DNA of 64,000 bases from Datnioides undecimradiatus (taxonomy: Eukaryota; Chordata; Actinopteri; Lobotiformes; Datnioididae): assembly GCA_008933995.1 (NCBI GenBank), contig WARS01000071.1:4742652-4806651 (forward strand), given 5' to 3'. Positions 24,443 through 36,900 of this stretch are shown in pieces; the first letter of the stretch is position 1; each line of letters starts with the position of its first letter. Position numbers and translations under genes: made by a program. The notes below the pieces were generated by a model. It was given only the letters and a program-made list of their open reading frames with translations, searched no databases and had not been told where the DNA came from.

Positions 24443-25941
24443 CTAGAAGTCGCTGAGGATGCTGATGTCTGCGAACTCCTGGCGATATCTGTATGAGTAC
24501 AAGGCCAAGAGGAAGGACCATTTGAGAGTCAGGAAGCTCCACACGCAGGAGAGATAGAGGCTCCTCGGGTCAGTGGGAGCTGTGGGACGGAAAAGGCATA
24601 TATATCAGACGATCAATCATTTCACGCCAAAAGGCACACTTCTAATTCTAAATCATACTGAAGCTGAGTCATTCCGGGTTAGGGAGAGCAGATTGAGGAT
24701 TACATTGCTTCTGTGTGATGGCGAGAGCGAGGAAGGCGATGAACGCCGCCACTGCCAAGACTGAGAAGAGCACCCCAACCGCGATGAAGAACCTGAGGCC
24801 TTTGAGCCAGGTGCGCCAGTAGTCCTGCAGGTACATGATGTGCGTGACGAGGGCCCAGAGAGCCAAGACCCCTGTGGAAAGAGACGAATACACACGTGCA
24901 CACTGAGTACTGAGGTATCTCTAAATCCACTTTAAACTGGACAGGTCTGCAGCCAATTACGTCTCATTTCAATTCAATTCCCACTCTTCTGATTACTTCC
25001 TGGAGGGATCGTGACAGTGAAAATAGCTTTCTCCCATCGCCCCACGGTGGCGTCTCTAAACCGTTCCTGCTGTACCCTTGTAGAGATGCACAAATATAGT
25101 ATCACTAGGCAAATCGGGCACATGACATATGACAACTAATATCAGCTTACTGCAAATACGCTGTCGCTCCCAAGCCACGCTGATGCTTTAAAGTGGGGCT
25201 AATCCTCACACCATTCTCTGCTGTCATCAATCATTACGACCCACTGTTTTCCTGCAAGTCTGCGTTTGAACTGATTTTTTGTTCCGCATCACATGATCGA
25301 CTAAACGCTCTAATACGAGGTCACACATGTGCATATGACCGGATTTGTAGCTCACGCCCCCCCCCCCCCCCTCCCCCTCCCTCCTCTCCTCAGCATCACT
25401 GCCGGCCATTCACTCTGCCACAGCGGATGCAAGACTTCCATATGCATAATAAACCGACTGATGTTGGATATGTAAACATTTCCCAGTTAAAAATGTCTGC
25501 ACAGTTAAATTAAAACTGGCATCCACTGAGTGACTGGTGATGCTGATGAGATGTGCACAGGTTCGATCTAACGTAAGAGCATTTAGACAATCAGGTGACA
25601 CACAGCAAGAGTCAACTCGAACACACACCGAGAGGCTTCAGCGACAACAGAAACGAAGATCGAGCAGCATTTGGCGATGTGTTTACGGTGTATTTGAATG
25701 TGCAGGCCTGCTTTGAGGATTAGCCCCGTTTAAAATGCTACAATGCCGCACGGAGAGGTCAAATCAGCAGGGCTACGGTTAGTATTGCAGCTCTTAAGTG
25801 TGTCGACATACCTGACAGGCCTCCCATGGCCGCCGTCCACGGCTGTTTAAAGGCTATATTCCAGACCAGGAAAGCCGAAAGTCCAACCAGGGTGCCAAAG
25901 GTAGCATATCCAATGCTAATGTAAACCCTGCTGATCCCCAT
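24443..25941 (-). CDS. slc48a1: Heme transporter HRG1 (SLC48A1), 3 coding exons
   Basis: Coding exons on the minus strand are 25812-25941, 24704-24871 and 24443-24579, joined in phase 1, giving 144 residues (human protein about 146). The start [12 protein letters not shown] has a good context (ACAATGG). The protein is strongly alike along its whole length to HRG1: [20 protein letters not shown], then [18 protein letters not shown] with the conserved histidine of the second span, then [19 protein letters not shown], and the tail [10 protein letters not shown]. There are four membrane spans. HRG1 moves heme out of endolysosomes into the cytosol and is needed for heme recycling in macrophages and red-cell development. 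Teleosts can have two copies (a and b); I cannot tell which this is. rapgef3 lies head to head about 5 kb away, the same adjacency as in human. Introns 1 (940 bp) and 2 (124 bp) are GT-AG. Confidence 0.95.
25357..25386 (-). repeat. G-rich tract in slc48a1 intron 1 (G-quadruplex-capable)
   Basis: The plus strand has a run of 15 C followed by CT-interrupted C runs, so the transcribed pre-mRNA carries GGGAGGGGGA followed by 15 G. This meets the simple four-G-run rule for quadruplex formation. Confidence 0.7.
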
Positions 25942-26089
25942 TGTTAAATCTAACCAGGTTTGTAACAGGCGTCAGCGTTAAAGGCGTGTTATCCTAAAAA
26001 AAATTAAAATTAAAAATAAAAAAACAGGTCGGTGTTAAGCTAGCAACAGCCTACCGCCACATTATGTAATACCCTCGATGCTAACGGCA

Positions 26090-26600
26090 GGATGAAACTC
26101 CCCAAAGCTGAACGACCAGAGAGAACCGCTCCTGTTGCGGTTAGCAAAACTAGCTTTGGAGACGGCGAAATAAAAGCCCTGTGTGGGTGAAAACACTCAG
26201 ACGGCACGGTTTAGATTATTAGCTAACGGGCGGCAGCAAAACACCGAGGCGAGTGTTTATCTGGAGAGCACCGCAAAGATATCGCGCTGCGGTCGAGAGA
26301 ACACACGCACCGCGGATCCCCGTCTTCAGCCGCTGTCGCGAAAACAAACCCATGTGGACTGAACCTTCGCCTTTTTTCGGTCCGTACGTGCGGTTCCGTG
26401 TCAGAAAGCACTCGAAATAAAAAAAGCAGTTGATGTTTCTGCTTGAGGAAAAGCCGTATTTCCCGGGTGTGTTTTCAGCCATTTCGCCCTGAAGTGGGCT
26501 ATCACGCGCACATAAAATATCTTTGCGCCGAGGAAACCCCCGTCTCGCCACCATACCGCCCCTAGTGGCGCAAACAGAAACAGCAACCTCTGAGCGCAAA
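26090..26600. promoter_or_regulatory. CpG-rich probable promoter of slc48a1
   Basis: The 500 bases upstream of the slc48a1 start are visibly enriched in CpG (for example CGATATCGCGCTGCGGTCG-like stretches near 26279) against a CpG-poor background. There is no long conserved frame, and a 5' UTR is expected here. The transcription start cannot be placed from sequence alone. Confidence 0.5.
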
Positions 26601-27887
26601 GCTATTAAGATCACGTGGGGACTCGGGTTTTTTGTATTATGTTGAGTAATTTCTATTTTATTTTTTTATTTTTTTTCAGAAAATGTCTTTTTATTCATTT
26701 ATTCTTAGCTAGACACCAGCAGCTCAGTGTGTTTGTAACGATATGTTACAGAAGATGTACTATAAAAAAAACATGTGGCATGAGTTCATTAGGTTAGGAC
26801 AAAAAAAATGTAAATAAAGACAGAAATAGTTAATACAAATTAAAGAAGATACAAGATTTGCCAAGAAAGAAGTAAAATAAAGTTGCATCTTCAAAGATAT
26901 TCATGTTATAGTATGACCCTGGCTGGATCAGGGCAGGCAGGATGTTACTCTGTCTGCAGGAAGCATACTATCATTATTTATCCGGAGCGATGTTTTATAG
27001 TTTGACTATAAATCTAGCAAGGAAAAGCAATGGACTGGAAAGCACTGAAATCTGTGAGACAAAGCTGAGCCTCAAAGATTTCCTGTGGTTGTTAGCAGCT
27101 GTGCAGCAGATGAAAACCACAGCACGTACTGTCCTTATAGCTGTGAAGTGAAAGCGAATTAAAGTGAGCACTGTGCAGCTGCTTATATTCCCATTCTGTC
27201 TTTCTCACACACACACACACTGCTGTGTCTCACCGCTGTACACGGCCCCTGCCCTGGGGCGCTCACTTCATGACCAATCACAGAGATACAGGAAGCTGTG
27301 TCCAGCAACACTCCCCACAACTCACATAAACTCCAATGACTGTATGAGAAATCATCCCCAGACTTATGAACAGAGCGAAGGCTGCAAGCGAAAAGCAGAA
27401 AGCATCAACGAGCGAAGCCAAAAGGCTGAAGGAACGCACCAAAGCCAGAGAAAGGTGAGTTACTTAACATGTGTCATATTAATATAATTCATAAAATAAC
27501 TAACAGACCGACATATTCTTTAATTGATGATGTTTAAATGATTTTTTTTGTGTAATTATCATATTTCATGGGATTGAAAATTGATTTTATTCTTTAAATG
27601 GTGCGATGCTAATTTGAGATTGCATCATCAATCAATGACATGAATTTATGAGTAGTTTTTGATAAATACACATCATTTTACGTCACAAGCAACTAGTTTA
27701 TACCCCTCACTATACGTTATATTGTGTTTTATGGAATTCGTGGTTATGATAAGTCTGTATGTTAGTATTGTTTCTGTTTTCATGCTCTCACACTGTCTGT
27801 TCCAGTCCTCAATCGACCACGAGGTCAAACAAATATAAAATATGTCTCCCTCTGTCACCGCTAACTGGCCAGGGGAGAGGAAGGAAA

Positions 27888-27890
<3 letters not shown>

Positions 27891-27920
<30 letters not shown>
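27891..27920. repeat. (TG)15 microsatellite
   Basis: An uninterrupted TG run of 30 bases in the slc48a1-rapgef3 intergenic region. Confidence 0.95.
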
Positions 27921-27921
<1 letters not shown>

Positions 27922-29323
27922 CACCAGACAGGCACAACAAAGACAGTTGGCAAAGTACACATTCCATGGGCGTAGATGCGTTGCAGGAAATCCCACTCCC
28001 ATTCCCGGAGGACCTAAATAGCAACACTTGCACACACACAAATAAACTTAGAAAGAGAAAGAAAGATACAAGGACAGCCCGCAAAGACACACAAACGCAT
28101 GATTAGTTTAATAGTTCATTAGTGAGGGATTAAACATCTGTCCCTACAACTTACATTTATATCGTTTTCTCACTCTTATATGTGCTATTTCATTCTGAAC
28201 TCCTGTACTAAAGGCTTTCAGCTGATGGTTTATTAACTAAATCTTTCAAACTAATTAATTTTATTAATTCTTAGTGTTTGTGTGTAGATCTGACTGAGTC
28301 TCACATTAATCTCCTCCTCACTTGTTGCAGATTGCAGGGCATCCGTGCACTCACTAGAGGGCAGCATTTATTTTGCAAATGCCAGGCAGGCGTGCGAAGG
28401 GAACGCCAAGACGGGTCCCAGATCTGTGACACTGAGGAGCTCGAGGTGTCAGCAGCCTAGAGTTCATCTCTCCTGTGAGATGGAGATTTGTGACGATCGA
28501 ACTCAAACGAGGTCATCCAACAATGTGGCAGTGTTCATTTCAGTCCCATGGCCACAAAGCTGTTATCATGCTTGAATTTACTGGCTTTCATGTTGGGGAA
28601 TCAGTCCTGAGCTGATCCCCAGTCAGTGCAGATTGGCCTCCTAGAGATGATGCCTTTTTTTTTTTTTTAATACACCTAAAAACAAATCATAAACCCTCTA
28701 AATAGTCACATTTAGTAATGAGCTGCTGTGAATACCACCGAGACAATCACAACAGCCACTTTGTCAGATACTATCAAACAGCAACGTGCTGTTTGTTATC
28801 TGCTAAACTATCATGTTTACATTCCCTCAGGAGGTCATAAGAAACTGGATTCCTTCATTGTGAACGTTCTTAATTTGGCATCTTAGAGTCCCTGTTGGGC
28901 ATTTGGAAGACACAGAGAGTCACACACAAGTTTCTCCAGAGCGCAGGAAAAAAACGCATCAGCCGCTCTTTAAGACAGTGTTTTCTGTTTGGACCTGGCT
29001 GCTCATTTGCTTTTAATGCTTTCGGGATAGCTGTCACTGGACCCTCATGACTCCACGGAGGTCTAAACGTGGTAAGAAGCTGCTGTTCCTTTGCGTATCT
29101 GAGACAAACTGTGTTCTGCAGGCTTTGTGATCCATCATTCACTCACCACACGTATTAATGGAGCAGGGCTCCGAGACAGTAGTGGTAATGTCTAAAACAC
29201 ACAGGGGCAACAGGTGCTGGACTTTTAATAATATCTCACAGAAGAGGGAGTTCCAATACGCCGCCAGACGGAGGAGCAGCCAAATCAAAGCAGGGGAAGC
29301 GGGACAGAATGCATGTTCTTGTC

Positions 29324-29328
<5 letters not shown>

Positions 29329-29376
<48 letters not shown>
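29329..29376. repeat. (GT)24 microsatellite
   Basis: An uninterrupted GT run of 48 bases, likely polymorphic. Confidence 0.95.
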
Positions 29377-29377
<1 letters not shown>

Positions 29378-30369
29378 TGGCGGAAAACCATGGCAAACTG
29401 ACTCAGGCACTGAGGTCAGTGCAGGAAGGGCAGCCCTGCATGCGCTGGAACAATAGCTGGGATTTAAACAAGTCTTACATAACGTGTCCAGTTGACCATG
29501 ATCCAGTTATAACTGGAGGTGCATGGGAAGTCGAGTTAAATAGAGGACACCCTTGTTCTTGTTTCACAGTCTTAACGTGGCTTTGACCAACAAACAGACA
29601 CAGCTTTGCAGCCCCCCCGTGTCTTTCTTGTCTGTTGGAAAAAGTGATTATTATCCTTTTGTTCCCATGTTTTACACAGATTCTGCTCGAGGCGTCCTCA
29701 CCATGGAGAACGTAGTCAAATCCATCTGTTCTCCACCCAGACGTTGCACACCAGAGATGGGGGAAGTAAGTCATCTGCCTCTGTCCTGCAACACAAACAA
29801 TGAAATGACGCTGAACCAGAGTGATCAGGCCTGGAACACTGACGCGGAGTAAGATGAGGCTGTGTTCATTTACAGCTGTACACCTGTTGGTACCATATGC
29901 ACCAACGAGCATCTAACAGTTTGTACAAAACTACTGATGAGAGACAGAAAGTGCTGTTCTTCAACCTTAACCGCTTTCCGCCCTTGAAACAGTTTATCTA
30001 AGAGCCCATGTGCCTGCGGACCGGGTTGAGTCAGACAGCTGGACTCCCTGATAAGTGTGTGTGCGCGGTGTTCTGCAGCTCCTGTGGGCTGCACTGAACT
30101 GCTGCACTGAACAAACTATAGACCACGGTACATTTTGCCTCCTTTAATAACCTTGAGCCAGTCCGCTGCACCTGCGCTGACAGGTGCACAGCCCACCTGG
30201 TAGCTTGCTTTAGCGTTTGTGTGCTTTCATTGAGATTTCCCTTACAGGTGTGCGCCTCATGTTAAAGGTGTGCGCTGTTAATACTGTGCTGTGTGGCGGA
30301 CGATGAGGCAGGAATTTGGTTTTCTCTCTTTTATGATATTAATAAGATGGTTTCACCTTTAAACATCTC

Positions 30370-30900
30370 ACCTGCGCCGTCGGCGACGTCCGTGCAGCAT
30401 GAGCCCGCTGCAAAAGACATTTAACTAACACGCAGTAAAATACGGGACAAACTGTACAACGCAGAGTGCGCCGATGGCACGCCAAATAAATCAAACGCCA
30501 TTCATTAGGCGGTAAAAATGCCAGGGGAGGCCGTCTGTCTGATGACTCCGTGTTTCCTTGCCAGAGCCAAAGAGCGCACACACGCAACTCGGCAGTGCGC
30601 CTGTGCTGCGAGGGATGGCTGAGCAATGCGCACTGCGCCCTCACCGAGGCAGAGGCGTCTAACCAAGTAACCCGTGCGCGTTTGGACGCAGGGACGACAT
30701 TCACAACCCTGTCTGGATTTTAATTTTTTGGGGGGCAGAGGGGACAATATGCGGAGTCCTGAGCCGACACTGTCGCCGCGTTGTGTCGTCGCTGCGCAGT
30801 GACGATCAGCTGGTGCCGTGAATAATGTGTGGAAGTGGCGAGCTCGCGGGACGATCTTCTGCCTGACCGAGAAAGTTGTTTTGTTTTGATCTGACACAAG
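30370..30900 (+). promoter_or_regulatory. CpG-rich probable promoter and 5' UTR of rapgef3
   Basis: CpG-dense sequence directly upstream of the rapgef3 start (for example CGCCGTCGGCGACGTCCG at 30374 and the 30780-30860 segment). An in-frame TGA nine bases before the ATG shows that the frame does not continue upstream unless spliced. Confidence 0.55.
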
Positions 30901-33900
30901 ATGCATCTGTTTCGGAGCCACAATTACCAAGTGTTCCCGGATCGCTCCTCGGTGGAGACGCCGACCATACGAGGGATCAGCTGGGTAATGCCGCTTTTAA
31001 TGTGCGCTGCAGAGGAAGAAACTGCGGAGTTGTTGGTAGAAGTGCGCTGTAGGGTGGCACGCAGAGATAACCAGGAGGGTGATGATGATGATACAGTCTT
31101 CAAAACAGTAAAAGTAGCAATACCACAGTGTAAAAATGACCTATATTTAAAATCTAGTAATATATACTGGTATATATTCTATATCAATACATTCAGAATC
31201 CAAATTAAAAGTGTGTATTATATCAGTGGATTATAATGACATGTGATGGTCATATTTTAATCCTTAATAATAAATCTTAATTTATTAGTTGTTTTATATG
31301 ATGAGCCTGCAAAGTAACTAGTAACTAATGTTTTGAAATATGATATTGGCTTTTAAAATCTGGTGCGTGTACTTTAAAGTTTGTATTTAGAATTTATGCA
31401 AATGTGCTCACTTATTGCTCATCACCTGCTCCGACCACTGTCATTATCCCCGTCATCCTCACCCTGTGCCTCATTGCAACCACTGTCTTGTACTGCCTGC
31501 TGCCGTTTTACGGTAATGAGAGGACAGCTTGTGTTGTTCATGTGGCGACTTTGCGAAACCTCATCACGAAAAACGAGAACTCTAAGTTTAAACCTGTTTT
31601 CTGGAAATGTCTGAAGGCTGTCTAGAGTCTGAAAGGCCCGTGCAGTCAGGATTCGTCGTGCAAATCGGCTCTGGCGAGGGCCCGGTGTCTCAACAGCCCT
31701 GAAAGCCCTCGATTTTGTTAAAGCGACAACCACCCTCCAGCGTCCGAGCAGACTGCTCCTAATACGTTTGGTGCTGAAGTCTGGAGTTGCAGGAGAGGTG
31801 GAGTTGCAGGGGAGCTGTTTGTCAGAGGGGTGAAATGTGTTTACGTAACAATGGGGTTTAGTTCACTTCTCTTCCTCTCGTGTCTACTGTGGCACAGTTC
31901 AGGTCCCCAAAGCAGCAGTTTCCAGATATCCCAGTGGTCCAGAGCAGACGTGTCTATTGTTTTAGCAGCTTGGGTGTGGGGACACAAGAAGGTAACAAAG
32001 CCCAAAGGTTGTTTTTTTTGTTTTTTTTGGTTTTTAAATCAAACTCAGGTTATTTATAGTGTATTGTTTATTGTTCGCTTTCACCACGACAACCCCGCTC
32101 GGCTTACAGAAGAGTCTGCAGAAGAATGAAAAGGGGGAGTTTTTTGTTTCCAGGTCACAGGAAGACAAAGAACAGCGCCGAGGCTCTTGGGTTCTAAATA
32201 TACTTGACTTTAAAGCACCAGGAGGTCAAAAGACAACTGTAAATCTCCGGAGTCCGCGTTTTCAACTTCCTGATCAGCGTCACACACACCGCTCTGGAGG
32301 TTGGACTACAATAAACAGTTAATGGGCAATTATGCTAGTTTGACACCTGACAAGAAGAGCTTAAGCTCGACGTGCTATACATATTCTCAAATGTCACCGG
32401 AGTAGTTGAACTTGTTGTCACTGCAGCGAGTGAGTTTGTGTTTATCCAGGTTATCTTACACATGATGAATGACCCAAGGACACTTCGAATAGGATGTCCC
32501 CGCCGGGCCAATAACAAGATTTACACAAAGGGGTAAAGTGTAAAGTTCAAGCTGAGAGCATACTAAAAGTGCCTTAATCATAGAATGGATAAATGACATT
32601 ATATGCACGTTAGACGTGTTTATCTTTTCTTTTAAGAACATTCGTGTGCCTCAGCAACAAGTCCAACACCCTGAATCCAAAGCTGCAGAGAGCTGCTGGG
32701 TCAAAACTTGCCCCAAAATGGTATCCAGTGTCCCTGCTCGGTGAGGTGTGCTGTCAACAATGGGCGCAATTTAACTGGCACTGGTGCATTTGCTAATTCC
32801 TAATTCCTCCTCTGAGCACATGCCGCTAGCATTTCGCTGTCATCATTAGAAGATTCCAGGGCATCGGTCGTCTCGCTGTCCTTGTCGTCCTTGCGTGCCG
32901 GTGCCAAGACCTGCAGGGCAGAACAAAATAGCTCATCCTCGTGCAGACCTGTGTCACTTTGGCTGGGTCTCAATTACTCCGAGGAGTCATATTAAGGCAG
33001 AAATACCTGAAAACTAAAGAAGCATTGACTGAAACGTGTGCCAGGCTCTTCACCCACAATAACAGGCAGTTATTGCAGCTTTTATGAGTGAGGTAAAACA
33101 GCTGGCAACGTGCCATTCAGGCTGCGATCGTGTGACCCGGCCGGCTGCACAAGACATGCCACGGAGTCTGTCTGCCGAACAACTGGAGACATGCAACAGA
33201 TGTATATCAGTGGCATGGAAAGGTGCATACGGCTTCCTGATCAATACAGCTTCTGTATGTGCTGATGTGCCACGCCATGCGATCACTTGGCATACTTCAA
33301 ATTCTTTGCAGGCTGCTCATACAATGCATCAACACAGCACAAAAGGAGAAGCTCGTGTAGTCTATGCAGGTACCCATATCCCATTCAGTGCTTCTCCTTT
33401 GCAGCGCGAGCATGCGGCGCCTGTAAAACAGCTCTTTTTTCATTTTGCAAAGTCTAGACGTAGCCCTAAGTACCCAAGAGCTAATATTTGATTTTAATAA
33501 ATAAAAAATTCGTACATCACCAAATTAAACTCACTGTGAAAGTGATTGCCTTGGGAATACACAGGTAGACAACAGCGGCTACGAAGGGGATCATAAAAAC
33601 ATCAAAACCAGGCCAGAAAGAGGAAATGCAGCTTAGGCCAAAGTGCAGACATGCTGAATATTTGTACACGGCAGCGGGTTTAAGTCAGAGCTGTCTTGAA
33701 ATCGCAGGTAGTAACGGATGATTAAACATCTGTGTCTATTTATTTATCTTTATTCAAATGGTTAAGATTTTCAAAAGCCTTTTCAAATGAAAGGACAGTC
33801 CTTAGATAAAAGCGCCCTTTTCACTCAACAAAGCGCGCAGCAGCGGGGCTACGTGCTTTTCCTCTGCTGATGTCCGTGCACCCTTTTTTTCCTCCCACTT

Positions 33901-36900
33901 CATTACACACACTTTACACCCACCCACGTCACATTGCAGACAATGGTGACACAGCGCAGGTTGAGATAATGTATTTGTGTTGACCTTCATCCCGAATGAA
34001 AAGAAAATAATTATTCTTTCTATCTGGACGGTCCAGCTTGGTGATCCGTGTTTATTTGGCGCGGCCGCACTGAGATTATCATCGCCGACCGGTCCGGCTA
34101 GTTCCTGTGGAATGCCGCTCCAAAGCGTGTTATCTGCTCTATTTCAGAGGATTTAGATGTGAAGAAACGGCTCGGTGGTGCTAACGTCTGTCTTTCTGTG
34201 TCCTCGTAGACTCCGCTGCCAGAGGCCCTGGATTCAAAGGACACCATGAAGCAGGTGTGTATGCAAGAGGGTTGGCACAGCCCTTGATAGTTGACCAACA
34301 CCAGGCCGGTGAGAGTCTCTCTCCTGGTGGCTCCTGCTGACCTCTGCTATCACCCAGAGTTGCAACGCTTGCATCCTCTCAAACCGCTGAACTTGCTCTT
34401 TTGTTGTTATAATATCCTGCATTACCACTCAAGCGAGTCTTAAAAAACACATTCCTGGCGGTGCGAGCAGTCACAAGGAGTCTAAAGGGCGCTCTCAAGG
34501 GCCCACGCTTTAATTGACCCTCCCCACCCTGCCCCGAGCCCAACCTTAACCAGGCCCGGGCCCCTCACGCTGCTTTATCTCAGCTTCTTTGACAGCGCGT
34601 CAAGGAGAGAACCTTTAAAACACAGATAACATGGTCCGACATGGAAAGTGAATCCAGTTTGGCTTCAGCGGTCTCAGCTAAGACAGAAGAACCATCCTTC
34701 AACCTCAGAAGAGTCAGCGTCCGTGCATTTTGTTTGGCGCTGGAGAGACGATAGCGAGGACAGAGTAGCCGTGCCTACAGGAGGCCTGTGTTGCTGAACT
34801 CTTGGCGCTTTGTTTGGTTGCTTAGCAAGTGCTGGCTCCAGGCTCTAAAAGTCACTAATGAGCATCATACATTCTGATAGCGCCGCACAAGACGGATTGT
34901 TTTTAATAACCGGCGTTTGATTGGGTGCCAGCTTTTTCGTGCACAAGATGTAATTTTCCACTTCAGACCTGAACGCGCCGGAGTTGAAATCACCACACGT
35001 AGTTGATCACGAGCTTTGCAGTAACTGGTCTTTTTCATTCGTGCAGCAAAAGTTTGACATGTTGAATGAGCAAATAACCTAATCAGAGGCCCCGGAGACC
35101 ATATTCGTCATTTATTGCAGCGTGGAAATGTTGTGGCTTGGCATTTTCCTCACGCAGAGGGAGGGGAAAAGTCAGGTATCTGTGGTCCGCAGAGCCGCAT
35201 TAATCTTCCTGTCAGCTCACGCAGCGCTCGTCTGAAGCCGCCTCTCACACAGCACAGCCCACCGAGGTCACCGGGAGAGTGAGAAGCAGAGAAATGTCTC
35301 GCCTACAGAGGAGACGCGCAGTGGATAACAACACTCATCATCATTCCACCCCACAAGACAAACACACGAAACCGGCCCGCACGCTTCAGAAGCTTCTGGC
35401 TCACACGTTCAGACTGGAGCTAAAGAAAACGATAAAGACAATTACAGCCTGCCTCCTTGCGCCTGTGATAGTAAGCATGAGCAGACTGCGCAGGCTTGTA
35501 GGGCAGCTGTCGTGTAGCCGGCCCTGCAAAAAGTGGGTGCAGTAAGTGGCGAGCGTAGGTAAAGACTGTATACGTTTGACAGTTGAGGTGTAAACCAATA
35601 AGAGATTTACTATTATTCTTTACATCACAAGTCTTAGGGCACTTTTTGAATACAGGCTCTTGACCATAAAATTACATCAGCGGCACAATGGACCCCGGTC
35701 ATAAAACGAGTTATTGCTGCTTGTCCAAACTTTGCAGAGGGCCCGTACATCAGCGCCGGTTGTCGCGCACTAGCCGATTGTGTATTGTGCTCAGGAAAGG
35801 TGTTTGCTCTGTAACTCGACTCAGCTGGAGCAATTACCTGCTGGTTATAGTGCCTAGATAACGTGATTAGGTGGCCTACATGCAGACAACAAACAACACA
35901 TGGCGCGCTGCATGCAGCGGCACTGGAACGGGCTACAGGGACAGAAAATGCTTTTTTGTTTGTGTTTGCAGGATAGTCAAGTTTGGGCCCGGTCAATGAA
36001 ATATAGCTTTTGATATTGTTTTTATAAGAACCAGGGTTAGGTAATGGAAAATTGCCTCATCAAGATAATACGTTTTCGGAGCTGACGTGCCTGAGAATGT
36101 GGCTGTGGGAGTCCCGGGGGGAAAACGGGCCCCCTGGGAATACTGGTGACCTCTGCACAGCATAACTCCAGCGGGGCACGGCGGACGCCCTGGGCACATT
36201 CGCTCTCTTGATGTCAGGTCTGGGAACAGACTCATGTGGGGATGATAGGTTGAAGTTTGTACTGCACTGTGTTACCCACTGCAGTCTGTTACGGTGGCGC
36301 TTTATAACTAGCAATCCGATGTGAACTTGGATCTAAAAAGCATATGTCACAGCCAAAGTAAAGGTGGCGTTGGGGTCATCGAGGCACAGGGGTCAGGAGA
36401 TCAGTCAAAGGCCTGCAGGCGTGAGCTGCAGGGGACTAGGAGAGGCTAAAGGTTGCGGGTAGTTTCGGACTCGAGCTTCCTCACTCGGTTTCAGGAGAAG
36501 AAGCTGAAATAGGAAATGGTCATTGTTGGGTTCTGTGTGCATCTCAAGACCACCACCTTAGGCAAACAGCAGCGCCTTGAGGAAAATCCACAGAACAAAC
36601 AGGCGACCGTCTGAGTCACTCGTGGGATCACAAGACCGAGTGCCGGGGGAGTCTAACAGGGAGAGGCAGATATAAAAATGCCTACTTCTGTCAATCATTA
36701 AGCAAACAAAGTGGTCGTTTGATCCGATTTGCTTTGGAAATTGAGGCAGAGCACGCTGAAAAGGCCCGAAATAGGACGGACGCATTACAGCCACAAACAA
36801 AGCACATTGGCGTTACGTAAGCTTTCCTTCTGCATCAGTGGCTGACAGGTTTTTGCACCCCTGTCTGCAGCCTTTGTGGGTTTTAGGCCAGATCTGACTG

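Larger units (their letters stand above)
26620..30360. other. Intergenic region between slc48a1 and rapgef3
   Basis: No exon could be supported on either strand. Contents are A/T-rich unique sequence, two long TG/GT microsatellites (27891-27920 and 29329-29376) and scattered poly(T). It separates two divergently transcribed genes and may contain shared regulatory sites. Confidence 0.5.

Noticed and set aside
36556..36800. Minus-strand frame ending [17 protein letters not shown] in rapgef3 intron 2
   Set aside because: It is hydrophobic, but there is no convincing acceptor and no phase-compatible link to the candidate exons at 32.8-33.7 kb, which have their own stop.
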